Shown: positions 39,980-47,318 of the stretch, piece by piece
Layout: the number at the start of each line of letters is the position of its first letter
Numbering within the stretch: the stretch's first letter is position 1
Assembly (NCBI RefSeq): GCF_005893125.1
Contig: NZ_VCJS01000094.1
Location: 1 to 47,700 of the forward strand
Direction: 5' to 3'
Length of the DNA stretch: 47,700 nucleotides
Origin: Nonomuraea basaltis
GTDB lineage: Bacteria; Actinomycetota; Actinomycetes; Streptosporangiales; Streptosporangiaceae
Notes under the pieces: generated by a model
Told to the model about the DNA's origin: nothing
Database searches by the model: none
What the model saw: only the letters and a program-made list of their open reading frames with translations
Program-made: the position numbers and the translations under genes

Positions 39980-40822
39980 TCACGAGGTGGCGTGCAGGTG
40001 CCGGTCGAGAAAGCCGATCACCGTCCGGGCGAGCGCCACCCGGTGATCGGCCAGTGCGTGGTCGGTGTCGAAGAGGTGATGTTCGAGCCGCAGGCCGGGT
40101 TGCGCCTCGTACGCCTCGACCAGCGGCCGATGATGCAGCGGGGCGGGCGTGACAGGGTCCCGGCCGGTGCCGATCAGCAGCACCGGACGGCCGGCCAGGC
40201 GGGCGGCCTGCCCCGCCAGGCTCCAGGCGGCGCCCGCCTTCTCCATCTCGGCGAACAGCGCCTCGGCGCTGGTTCCCGTCAGGGGGAGCAGCTCGTCCCG
40301 CCACGCCTCGACGTACGAGGCGCCCAGGGCAGGGTCGGCGCGGCAGAGGGCGGCGACGGCGCCGAAGTCGAAGCCGGCCACGGAACCGGCGGCCACGACG
40401 GCCGGATCGGCCGCCGCGGTCATCAGGGCGGCGAACCCGCCGAGGCTGTGCCCGATGACCGCCAGCCGGTCCGGGGCCAGCCGGTGGGCGGCGACGGTCC
40501 CGGGGTCACGCATGGCCGCCACGGCCGCGGCGGAGTCCTCCAGGACGTGCGTCCACGACCACGATCCGCCCATGCCCCACGAGCCGCGGTAGTGGAACAC
40601 CAGCGTCGCGTACCCTGCCCGGCGCGCCGCGTGCGCCAGGTCGAAATTACGCTCGTTGCCCGGGAAACCGTGCAGGAGGATCACCACCGGGTGCGGCCCG
40701 GGGCCTGCGGGGACATGCAGGACACCCAGCAGCTTCGCGCCCGCGCCGGCGAAGGTCAGCGGCACCGTGGCGGCACGCGGCCCGGTCGTGTCGATGGGAT
40801 CGGTGATGAGCGGGTCCGCCAT
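39980..40822 (-). CDS. Alpha/beta hydrolase (dienelactone hydrolase/peptidase S9-like)
   Basis: The 280-residue protein has the hydrolase pattern: oxyanion region ILLHGFPGNERNFD, nucleophile elbow GHSLGGF with Ser126, an acidic residue in LIGTGRDPVTP and a histidine in DTDHALADH. The family is broad (esterases, acylaminoacyl peptidases), and no signal peptide is present. The start has CGGGAG upstream. Two TetR-type operator sites lie at -20 to -66 relative to the start codon, so it is likely induced by a small molecule through a TetR protein that is not adjacent. Confidence 0.87.
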   Translation of the reverse strand: MADPLITDPIDTTGPRAATVPLTFAGAGAKLLGVLHVPAGPGPHPVVILLHGFPGNERNFDLAHAARRAGYATLVFHYRGSWGMGGSWSWTHVLEDSAAAVAAMRDPGTVAAHRLAPDRLAVIGHSLGGFAALMTAAADPAVVAAGSVAGFDFGAVAALCRADPALGASYVEAWRDELLPLTGTSAEALFAEMEKAGAAWSLAGQAARLAGRPVLLIGTGRDPVTPAPLHHRPLVEAYEAQPGLRLEHHLFDTDHALADHRVALARTVIGFLDRHLHATS

Positions 40823-40841
40823 GGGTGCTCCCGAGAGATCG

Positions 40842-40888
40842 AACTGATCGGTTCGGCAGAGCGTAGCAGCAAATACGAACCGATCGGT
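40842..40888. promoter_or_regulatory. Pair of TetR-type operators upstream of the alpha/beta hydrolase
   Basis: GAACTGATCGGTTC (40841-40854, one mismatch from perfect) and ACCGATCGGT (40879-40888, perfect palindrome). The two also form a 10-base perfect inverted repeat, GATCGGTTCG/CGAACCGATC, at 40846-40855 and 40876-40885. AACCGATCGGTT-type sites are common for TetR-family repressors. No TetR gene is within 9 kb on either side of this site. Confidence 0.65.
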
Positions 40889-41036
40889 ACCATGTCGATC
40901 CCGCGCGCGCCGGCACGCTCCTGCGGGCGTGATCGCCTCGGACTGAGGCCCGGCTCACATTTCCGGCGCGATTGTCACACTCCGGTCGCCGCGACTCCTC
41001 TCAGAGGCGGAAGTCTCCTAGAGAGCGAGAGAGATC

Positions 41037-41135
41037 GTGACCGTCAGCACACCACAGCACGCGCGCGTGCTCCGGACCCAGGAAGAGCGCTTCGACGCGC
41101 TGCCCGGCTACCCGTTCGAAAAGGGTGAGAAGTGA
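41037..41135 (+). pseudogene. 32-codon remnant resembling the haloalkane dehalogenase N-terminus
   Basis: GTG 41037 opens a short frame reading TVSTPQHARVLRTQEERFDA, followed by LPGYPFEKGEK and a stop. VLRTxxERFxxLPGYPF is the start of type I haloalkane dehalogenases and related alpha/beta hydrolases, where it would continue into a strand of the hydrolase core. Here it ends and the stop overlaps the next ATG (TGATG), so it may now serve only as a translated leader for the NmrA-like gene. The resemblance is from memory and short, so confidence is moderate. Confidence 0.5.
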
Positions 41136-41992
41136 TGATTCTGGTAACCGGAGCGACCGGCGCCGTCGGGCGTCTCGTCGTCGAGCGGCTCGTCGGCGCG
41201 GGCGCCCGGGTCCGCGCCGTCACCCGTACCCCGGAGCAGGGCGGCCTGCCGGCCGGGGTCGAGGTCGTCGAGGGCGATCCGTCCCGGCCGCACACGGTCG
41301 CGCCGCACCTCGGCGGCGTCGAGGCGGTCTTCCTGCACGCGCGGACCATCGGCACGGCCGCGGACCGGCTGCTCGCCCTCGCCGCCGAGCGGGGCGCCCG
41401 GCGGGTGGTCGCCCTGTCGGCGATGAACATCGACGACCCGCTCGACCTGCAGCCCTCCCGCTTGCGCGGCGACCGCAACAAGGAGGCCGAGGAGGCCGCC
41501 GTCGCCAGCGGCCTGGACTGGACCAGCCTGCGGGCGAGCGCCTTCGCCTCCAACGCCCTGCAGGCGTGGGGCGGCCAGATCCGCGCGGGCGACGTCGTCC
41601 GGTACGTGTACGCGGCGTTCCAGGAGTCGCCGATCGACGAGCGGGACCTCGCGGAGGTCGCGGCCAGGGCGCTGCTCACCGGCGAGGTGGCCGGCCGGCG
41701 GCTGGAGCTCACCGGCCCGGGGTCGCTGTCGCACGAGGAGATGGTGGCCGTCATCGGCGCGGCCATCGGCAGGCCGCTGCGCTTCGAGGAGGTGCCGCCG
41801 GAGGCGATCGCCAGGCACCTGGCCGGCAACGGGCTGCCCGAGCCGTTTGTCCGGGCCCTCATGGACAGGTACACCCGATACGCCGGCCAGCAGCAGCATC
41901 CCGTGACCGGAGACGTGGAGAAGGTCCTGGGCCGTCCGGCGCGCACGTTCGCCGAGTGGGCGGCCGATCATGCCGCGGCCTTCCGGCGCTGA
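41135..41992 (+). CDS. NmrA-like NAD(P)-binding atypical SDR protein
   Basis: From ATG 41135 the protein has 285 residues, with the dinucleotide motif ILVTGATGAVGRLVVERLVGAGARVRAVTR at the start and typical NmrA features (VVALSAMNIDDPLDLQPSR, LELTGPGSLSHEEM, RTFAEWAADHAAAF at the end). NmrA-type proteins bind NAD(P) as redox sensors or act as quinone/NADPH reductases. A GTG at 41132 is an alternative start. Translation is coupled to the 32-codon leader upstream. About 20 bases after the stop there is no terminator; the next gene is convergent. Confidence 0.87.
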   Translation: MILVTGATGAVGRLVVERLVGAGARVRAVTRTPEQGGLPAGVEVVEGDPSRPHTVAPHLGGVEAVFLHARTIGTAADRLLALAAERGARRVVALSAMNIDDPLDLQPSRLRGDRNKEAEEAAVASGLDWTSLRASAFASNALQAWGGQIRAGDVVRYVYAAFQESPIDERDLAEVAARALLTGEVAGRRLELTGPGSLSHEEMVAVIGAAIGRPLRFEEVPPEAIARHLAGNGLPEPFVRALMDRYTRYAGQQQHPVTGDVEKVLGRPARTFAEWAADHAAAFRR

Positions 41993-42062
41993 CGACGTAC
42001 CAGGAGCCACCACCATGTCCGATGCGCCGCCTGCTGCGGCTCCTGCGACTGCCCTCGTTCGA

Positions 42063-42347
42063 CTAATCGGACGGGCGGCGGTGCTCGCCCACCAGGAGGC
42101 CGTTGTGCCGGATCTGGGCGGCGTCGTACGGGCACATCGGCCGGGTGACGAACGCCTCGGCGATGCTGTCGGCCTGCGCCCGGTCGACCCCCCAGCCGAT
42201 CGTGTGCCAGTGCCCGCGCCCGTGCTCATCGGTGGAGGCGGAGTCCAGCACGGCGATCTCGAAGAGCTGAGCGGCTGGAGTCGGGGTGCAGGAGACGTGC
42301 CCGGTGTCCGCGCCGGCCTGCCGGCCTTCGATACCCGGCTGTTCCAT
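42063..42347 (-). CDS. Small hypothetical protein (94 residues) behind a SigB/F-type promoter
   Basis: From ATG 42347, with AAAGGAG eight bases upstream, the protein has 94 residues. It reads MEQPGIEGRQAGADTGHVSC, then PAAQLFEIAVLDSASTDEHG, GHWHTIGWGVDRAQADSIAE and CPYDAAQIRHNGLLVGEHR. It is soluble, has two Cys and several His residues, and I do not recognise a family. The strong ribosome binding site and a textbook GTTT-N14-GGGTAT promoter at 42425-42448 support a real, stress-induced gene. It converges on the NmrA-like gene. Confidence 0.7.
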   Translation of the reverse strand: MEQPGIEGRQAGADTGHVSCTPTPAAQLFEIAVLDSASTDEHGRGHWHTIGWGVDRAQADSIAEAFVTRPMCPYDAAQIRHNGLLVGEHRRPSD

Positions 42348-42408
42348 GTGGATCTCCTTTCGGCCCTTCACGATCTGGTCCGATGTCACCCATGGCGACG
42401 TTCGCCCG

Positions 42409-42448
42409 GTTCCGGAACAAGGTCATACCCGGCTTTCGGCACCGAAAC
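42409..42448 (-). promoter_or_regulatory. SigB/SigF-type promoter with palindrome at the start site
   Basis: On the minus strand GTTT (42448-42445) is followed by 14 bases and GGGTAT (42430-42425), the consensus for SigB/SigF-group sigma factors in actinomycetes. A 10-base palindrome GTTCCGGAAC at 42409-42418 falls on the predicted transcription start, and TTTCGG-CA-CCGAAA (42434-42447) overlaps the -35. A SigB/F-family sigma gene is at 44611. Confidence 0.65.
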
Positions 42449-42604
42449 AACCGCACGGCCCCCTATCTGAGGCTCTGGGCGAAGGGCACACTAATATGCA
42501 AGGCAGATACCAGAAAAACACTTCGCTATAGGATTTTCGGGTAAGAGCCTCATGTCTCGATGGCAGGGCTGGGGCCCTGCCCGAGGCCAGGAGCGTGAGA
42601 TTTG

Positions 42605-42955
42605 GTGAGTAGTTACCACGACCGTTCTTCCTCCTCGTGGACCTTTCTCACCCACCATGCCCGGGTCCTGCTGGAGATCGCCCGCGATCCAGAGGTGCGG
42701 CTGCGCGACATGGCCGCCATTATCGGCATCACCGAACGGGCGGTGCAGGGCATCGTGTCCGACCTGCACGAGGCCGGCTATCTGGCGCGTGAGCGGGTGG
42801 GGCGGCGCAACCGCTACAGCCTCAACCTGGACCAGAGCTTCCGCTACCCGACCGAGGCCAACCTGCCCGTCCGCCTCCTGATCGACATGTTCACGCAGCA
42901 CGACCTCGCCCGGGAACATCACGTCGATCCTCCCCATCAGCCGAGTTCCCGCTGA
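42605..42955 (+). CDS. Winged-helix (MarR-like) transcriptional regulator
   Basis: From GTG 42605 the protein has 116 residues: SSSSWTFLTHHARVLLEIAR, then RLRDMAAIIGITERAVQGIVSDLHEAGYLARERVGRRNRYSLN, a single winged-helix DNA-binding domain with recognition helix ERAVQGIVSDL and wing RERVGRRNRY. A TTG at 42602 is in frame just before. CAGGAG at 42588-42593 is a somewhat distant ribosome binding site. There is no ligand domain, so the effector is unclear. Proteins of this kind are common single-domain regulators in actinomycetes. A bidirectional hairpin follows. Confidence 0.82.
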   Translation: MSSYHDRSSSSWTFLTHHARVLLEIARDPEVRLRDMAAIIGITERAVQGIVSDLHEAGYLARERVGRRNRYSLNLDQSFRYPTEANLPVRLLIDMFTQHDLAREHHVDPPHQPSSR

Positions 42956-43003
42956 GGGGCCTACCCGCTCGGCGGGCGGGACGCCGCGGCCGTGCCGTTC
43001 GTA

Positions 43004-43039
43004 CGAGGTGACCCGGTCACGCGGGGCCGGGTCACCTCG
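43004..43039. terminator. Bidirectional hairpin terminator between convergent genes
   Basis: CGAGGTGACCCGG (43004-43016) pairs perfectly over 13 bases with CCGGGTCACCTCG (43027-43039) around a 10-base loop, in the 95-base gap between the winged-helix gene and the MetE-like gene. Confidence 0.85.
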
Positions 43040-43050
43040 ATGTTCCGTGG

Positions 43051-44172
43051 TCAGCCCCAGACCTTCTGGGCGGTGTCCACGACGAGCTCCAGCTTGCGCC
43101 GCTCCTCGTCCACCGTGAGCAGGTTGCCCCTGGCCGTGGACGCGAAGCCGCACTGCGGGCTGATCGCGAGGTTCTCGAGCGGCACGTACTTGGCGGCCTC
43201 GTCGATCCGGCGGCGCAGGTCGTCCTGCGACTCCAGCCGCGGCACCTTGGAGGAGACCAGCCCCAGCACGACGGTCGTGCCCTGCGGGACGAACCGCAGC
43301 GGCTCGAACCCGCCGGCCCGCTCGGTGTCGTACTCGAGCAGGAACCGGTCCACCGGAACCCCGCCGAACAGCCGCTCGGCGACGGGCTCGTAGCCGCCCT
43401 TGGACATCCACGCGCTGCGGTTGTTGCCCCGGCAGATGTGCATGCCGACCGTGACGTCGGGAATCGCGGCCTTGGCCGCGCGCACCTGCTCGGTGTCCAT
43501 CGAGACCGTCGCGTCGAGGAGGACCTCAGGGCTGGGCGCGTCCGGGCCGAACATGCGGGCGCGGAAGTCCGGGTCGATCACGAAGTTGTAGCTCAGCGAG
43601 TCCAGCTGGATCCAGGTCACCCCGCGCTGCAGCAGGCCCTCGATCTCCTTGATCCGCAGGGCGACGAGGTCGCGCATCATGTCGCCGGGCGTGGGATAGA
43701 CGGCCTGGCTGAGGTCCGGCCGCCACAGGAGGGTGCCCATCGAGGCGCTCATCATCGTGATCTTGAACTGGCCGGGCGCGTGCCGGGCCATGAAGTCCGC
43801 CTCGACGGCCGTGAGGTGCGCCTTCTGGGTGAGCTTGGCGTTGGCGGCCACCATCTGGAACGCGGTCTCCTCGGGCGGCGGCATCGTACCGTCGTCCCTG
43901 AACCACGCGGAGCTGGGCGCCTCCGCGGGCACCACTCCGCCGAGCGACTCCAGCAGCCCGGCCATCCAGGTGGCCCGCCGCACCTCGCCGTCGGTGAAGA
44001 TCTCGATGCCGGCCTCACGCTGGAGCTCGATCGCGGCCAGCGCCGCGTCGTCCTCCAGCTTCGCCAGCTCCTCGCCGCCCAGCTCGCCCCGTTCGCGCGC
44101 TTCCCGGGCCCGCAGCAGCTCGGGCGGCCGCAGCAGGCTCCCGACGTGCTCGGCGTGGTGGTTCGCGGGCAT
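43051..44172 (-). CDS. MetE C-terminal-like cobalamin-independent methyltransferase family protein
   Basis: The 373-residue protein starts with HHAEHVGSLLRPPELLRARE and contains EIFTDGEVRRATWM, then VGMHICRGNNRSAW and NLAISPQCGFAST. The His/Cys in HICRGN and the Cys in SPQCGF are the zinc ligands typical of this family. It is half the length of true MetE and has only the catalytic barrel. Such proteins include methyltransferases acting on homocysteine and epoxyalkane:CoM transferase-like enzymes; the substrate here is unknown. No methionine gene is adjacent. The start at ATG 44172 follows a GAGGAAG ribosome binding site. Confidence 0.87.
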   Translation of the reverse strand: MPANHHAEHVGSLLRPPELLRAREARERGELGGEELAKLEDDAALAAIELQREAGIEIFTDGEVRRATWMAGLLESLGGVVPAEAPSSAWFRDDGTMPPPEETAFQMVAANAKLTQKAHLTAVEADFMARHAPGQFKITMMSASMGTLLWRPDLSQAVYPTPGDMMRDLVALRIKEIEGLLQRGVTWIQLDSLSYNFVIDPDFRARMFGPDAPSPEVLLDATVSMDTEQVRAAKAAIPDVTVGMHICRGNNRSAWMSKGGYEPVAERLFGGVPVDRFLLEYDTERAGGFEPLRFVPQGTTVVLGLVSSKVPRLESQDDLRRRIDEAAKYVPLENLAISPQCGFASTARGNLLTVDEERRKLELVVDTAQKVWG

Positions 44173-44610
44173 ACTTCCTCCTCGGTGTCAGGGGCGCGGG
44201 GGATAGGTGGGGCCCGCGCCGGCCGTGAGGTGAGAGTCCACCCGCCACTCTCCGCCGACCGGCGGGGGTCGTCCACCCCTGCGCCGTCGCGAATCGATGG
44301 AACCGAAACGCCCTGCGGGCCGGCGGCGAGACGCAGGCACGAGTCCGGCCGGTTCGCCGCGCCGTTCACCCGGCACGGGCCGGAGTTCAAGCGCTACGTC
44401 ATCCGGCGGCTCGCAGGTCAGGGGCCCTGAGCAGCGCCAAGGGGTGCGCAGTGACCGTTTCGTGATCTAATATGGTGATAAATCAGGATCAATGGGGAAT
44501 CACTGATCCGGAAGTCCAGCAGAGGGCTTCGACTCACGACAACGTGGCGTGCCTCTGCCTGGGCTTTTCCCATGCGCGGGGGCGCCTGAGACTTACTCCC
44601 GGAGTATCAG
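44173..44610. other. 438-base gene-free region upstream of the sigma factor gene
   Basis: No gene was supported on either strand. The segment 44461-44500 is AT-rich for this genome and contains TAATAT (44468-44473), a good -10, and GGATCA/TGATCC arms at 44486-44491 and 44504-44509. It probably carries a long 5' leader or complex promoter of the sigma factor gene. Confidence 0.5.
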
Positions 44611-45381
44611 ATGGCAGTCCTGGAGATCGCACTCGAAGATATGACGGCCGAGCAGCTCCTTGCCGAGATGAACCGGCAGGGGACCTCGGAGCGGCACCAG
44701 GTGCGGATCCGTGAGCGCCTGGTGGACATGTACGCCGGCCTGGTGAACGACGTGACGCGCCGCTACTACCACCGTGGCGAGCCCGCGGAGGACCTGCGCC
44801 AGGCCGCGTACGTCGGCTTGATGAAGGCCATCAACGGCTTCGACCCGGCGCTTGGGCACGAGTTCCGCGGCTACGCCATGATCACGATGGTCGGCGAGGT
44901 GAAGCGCCACTTCCGCGACCGTACGTGGGCCATCAGGGTCCCGCGCGTGTACCAGGAGCGGCGGCTGGAGCTCAACAAGGTGACCGCCGAGCTCACGCAG
45001 ACGCTCGGCCACTCGCCGACCGTGGCGGAACTGGCCGTCAAGATCGGCATCTCGGAGGAGGACGTGCTGCTCGCGCTCGACGCGTCCGCAGCGTACAACA
45101 CCCTGTCGCTGGACGCTCCGATCGGCGGCGAGGAGGACGCGGCCGACCTGGGGGACTTCCTGCCCGCGCAGGATGACGCGCTGGACAACATGCTGGGCAA
45201 GCACACGATCAAGCCGCTCATCGACGCGCTGCCCGACAGGGAGCGGAACATCCTGCTCATGCGCTTCTACGGCAACATGACCCAGTCCGAGATCGCCGCC
45301 GAGTTCGGCATCTCGCAGATGCACGTCTCCCGCATCCTTCGGGCCGTGCTCGCCAAGCTGCGCACGGCCCTGCAGGATTGA
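44611..45381 (+). CDS. SigB/SigF/SigG-subfamily RNA polymerase sigma factor
   Basis: The 256-residue protein contains sigma region 2 (DLRQAAYVGLMKAINGFDPALGHEFRGYAMITMVGEVKRHFRDRTW), region 3 (TAELTQTLGHSPTVAELAVKIGISEEDVL) and region 4 (ALPDRERNILLMRFYGNMTQSEIAAEFGISQMHVSRILRAVLAKL). This is the general-stress/SigB type, normally held by an anti-sigma factor and released by a STAS anti-anti-sigma protein. GGAG at 44597-44600 supports the ATG at 44611; ATG 44641 is an alternative. No anti-sigma gene is adjacent; a STAS gene lies 2 kb away. The sigma may recognise the GTTT-N14-GGGTAT promoter at 42425-42448. Confidence 0.95.
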   Translation: MAVLEIALEDMTAEQLLAEMNRQGTSERHQVRIRERLVDMYAGLVNDVTRRYYHRGEPAEDLRQAAYVGLMKAINGFDPALGHEFRGYAMITMVGEVKRHFRDRTWAIRVPRVYQERRLELNKVTAELTQTLGHSPTVAELAVKIGISEEDVLLALDASAAYNTLSLDAPIGGEEDAADLGDFLPAQDDALDNMLGKHTIKPLIDALPDRERNILLMRFYGNMTQSEIAAEFGISQMHVSRILRAVLAKLRTALQD

Positions 45382-45421
45382 TCCGCGCGCCCGGCCCGTG
45401 GCCTGGACGCGGCGCGCGGAT
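45381..45421 (+). terminator. Hairpin terminator after the sigma factor gene
   Basis: ATCCGCGCGC (45381-45390) pairs perfectly with GCGCGCGGAT (45412-45421). The first base overlaps the last base of the sigma factor stop codon. The loop is 21 bases. Confidence 0.7.
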
Positions 45422-45510
45422 CCGGGGACGGCCATCGGCGGGCCGCCGCGGCCGGGCTCACCGCGGGCGGCTCGGCGAGCCGGCGACCGTGGGCGACATT
45501 GGTCCCGCCG

Positions 45511-45540
45511 TTGACCGGACATACCGTCCGAATCTAGGCT
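45511..45540 (+). promoter_or_regulatory. Promoter of the FAD dehydrogenase gene with an internal inverted repeat
   Basis: TTGACC (45511-45516) and TAGGCT (45535-45540) with an 18-base spacer form a plausible housekeeping promoter. The perfect inverted repeat CGGAC-ATACC-GTCCG (45516-45530) fills the spacer, an ideal repressor position. Its arms are the same as those of the putative IclR sites but the spacing is one base longer. Confidence 0.55.
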
Positions 45541-45582
45541 CCGCGTGTCCAACGTGACTACCAGGGACGGGATCACCGCTGC

Positions 45583-47235
45583 ATGAACGCTGATGTCATC
45601 GTCGTCGGGGCCGGCCTGGCCGGGCTCGTGGCGACCTGCGAGCTCGTCGCCAAGGGGAAGAAGGTCGCCCTGGTCGACCAGGAGAGCGCGGCCAATCTCG
45701 GCGGCCAGGCGTTCTGGTCCTTCGGCGGCCTGTTCCTGGTGAACTCCCCGGAGCAGCGGCGGCTGCGCGTACGGGACTCCTTCGAGCTGGCCTGGAACGA
45801 CTGGCAGGGCAGCGCCGCGTTCGACCGCGTCGAGGACGAGGACTCCTGGGCGGTGCGCTGGGCGCGGGCCTACGTGGAGTTCGCGGCGGGGGAGAAGCGC
45901 GCCTGGCTCGGCCGCCTCGGCGTCAAGCTGCTGCCCACCGTCGGCTGGGCCGAGCGCGGTGGCCTGCGCGCGGACGGGCACGGGAACTCCGTGCCGCGCT
46001 TCCACATCGCCTGGGGCACGGGCCCCGGCGTGCTGGAGCCGTTCGTCCGCGGCGTCCGGCAGGCCGCCGCCGGCGGGCAGGTCGCCTTCCACCACCGCCA
46101 CCAGGTCGACGAGCTCATCGTGGCAGGCGGCGCCGTCCAGGGAGTACGCGGCACGCTGCTGGCCGAGGACGGCTCGCCACGCGGAGTCCCGTCCAACCGC
46201 GACAAGATCGGCGAGTTCGAGCTCACCGCCCCGGCGGTGATCGTCACGAGCGGCGGCATCGGCGGTGACCACGACCTGGTGCGCCGCTATTGGCCGGAGC
46301 AACTGGGTGCCGCGCCCGAGAGCATGCTCACCGGCGTGCCCGCCCACGTCGACGGCCGGATGCTGGAGATCAGCGCCCAGGCCGGGGCACGGCTGGTCAA
46401 CCGCGACCGAATGTGGCACTACACCGAAGGCGTCCGCAACTGGGACCCGATCTGGCCGGGACACGGCATCCGGATCCTGCCCGGCCCTTCCTCCCTGTGG
46501 TTCGACGCGCTGGGACGGCGGCTGCCCGACCCCTGCCTGCCCGGCTACGACACGATGAGCACGCTGCGGCACCTGCGGGGCACCGGTTACGACCACTCGT
46601 GGTTCGTGCTCACCCAGAAGATCATCGAGAAGGAGTTCGCGCTGTCGGGCTCGGAGCAGAACCCCGACATCACCGCCGGGGACCGCCGGGGCTTCCTCCG
46701 GGAGCGGCTGCTCAGCAAGGGCGCCCCGGCCCCGGTGGAGGCCTTCAAGCGGCACGGCGCGGACTTCGTCGTGGCCGACACGCTAGAGGAGCTGGTGGCC
46801 GGGATGAACCGGCTCACCAAGGAGCCGCTGCTCGACCCCGCCCTCGTACGCCGCCAGATCGAGGCGCGCGACCTGCAGCTGGCCAACCCCTACAGCAAGG
46901 ACGCGCAGATCCAGGGCATCCGCAACGCCCGCCGGTACGTCGGCGACCGGCTGGCCCGCGTCGCCGTGCCGCACCGGATCCTCGACCCGGCCGCCGGCCC
47001 CCTGATCGGGGTCATGCTGCACGTCCTGACCCGCAAGACGCTCGGCGGCATCCAGACCGACCTGGACTCGCGCGCTCTGGGCCTGGACGGGCGGCCCGTC
47101 GAGGGGCTGTTCGCGGCGGGGGAGGTGGCCGGGTTCGGCGGCGGCGGGGTCCACGGCCACAACGCACTGGAGGGCACCTTCCTCGGGGGGTGCCTGTTCT
47201 CCGGTCGTCAGGCCGGCCGCGCAGCCGCCGGCTGA
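45583..47235 (+). CDS. FAD-binding dehydrogenase (KstD/fumarate reductase flavoprotein-like)
   Basis: The 550-residue protein begins DVIVVGAGLAGLVATCELVAKGKKVALVDQ, the FAD-binding Rossmann motif, and ends with GLFAAGEVAGFGGGGVHGHNALEGTFLGGCLFSG, the C-terminal FAD contact typical of this flavoprotein family. It matches the FAD-binding dehydrogenase branch that is related to 3-ketosteroid delta-1-dehydrogenases. True steroid activity cannot be confirmed from the sequence. No signal peptide is present. It is monocistronic, behind its own promoter, and followed by the convergent STAS gene after an 83-base gap. Confidence 0.88.
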   Translation: MNADVIVVGAGLAGLVATCELVAKGKKVALVDQESAANLGGQAFWSFGGLFLVNSPEQRRLRVRDSFELAWNDWQGSAAFDRVEDEDSWAVRWARAYVEFAAGEKRAWLGRLGVKLLPTVGWAERGGLRADGHGNSVPRFHIAWGTGPGVLEPFVRGVRQAAAGGQVAFHHRHQVDELIVAGGAVQGVRGTLLAEDGSPRGVPSNRDKIGEFELTAPAVIVTSGGIGGDHDLVRRYWPEQLGAAPESMLTGVPAHVDGRMLEISAQAGARLVNRDRMWHYTEGVRNWDPIWPGHGIRILPGPSSLWFDALGRRLPDPCLPGYDTMSTLRHLRGTGYDHSWFVLTQKIIEKEFALSGSEQNPDITAGDRRGFLRERLLSKGAPAPVEAFKRHGADFVVADTLEELVAGMNRLTKEPLLDPALVRRQIEARDLQLANPYSKDAQIQGIRNARRYVGDRLARVAVPHRILDPAAGPLIGVMLHVLTRKTLGGIQTDLDSRALGLDGRPVEGLFAAGEVAGFGGGGVHGHNALEGTFLGGCLFSGRQAGRAAAG

Positions 47236-47318
47236 CCGGCCATCGTTACCTCCGCGCCCGCGGACCGACACTGTTCAACAACGTCACCCGCTTTCGGCAA
47301 CCCCCGTACCTCGGAGAT

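Noticed and set aside
41970..42470. 166-codon plus-strand frame after the NmrA-like gene
   Set aside because: The minus-strand gene at 42063-42347 has a strong ribosome binding site and promoter; the plus frame has neither and no motif.
44593..46755. 720-codon open frame on the minus strand opposite the sigma factor and FAD dehydrogenase genes
   Set aside because: It is a mirror of two well-recognised plus-strand genes in high-GC DNA, where antisense frames stay open; it is His/Gln/Arg/Val-rich and has no recognisable motif.
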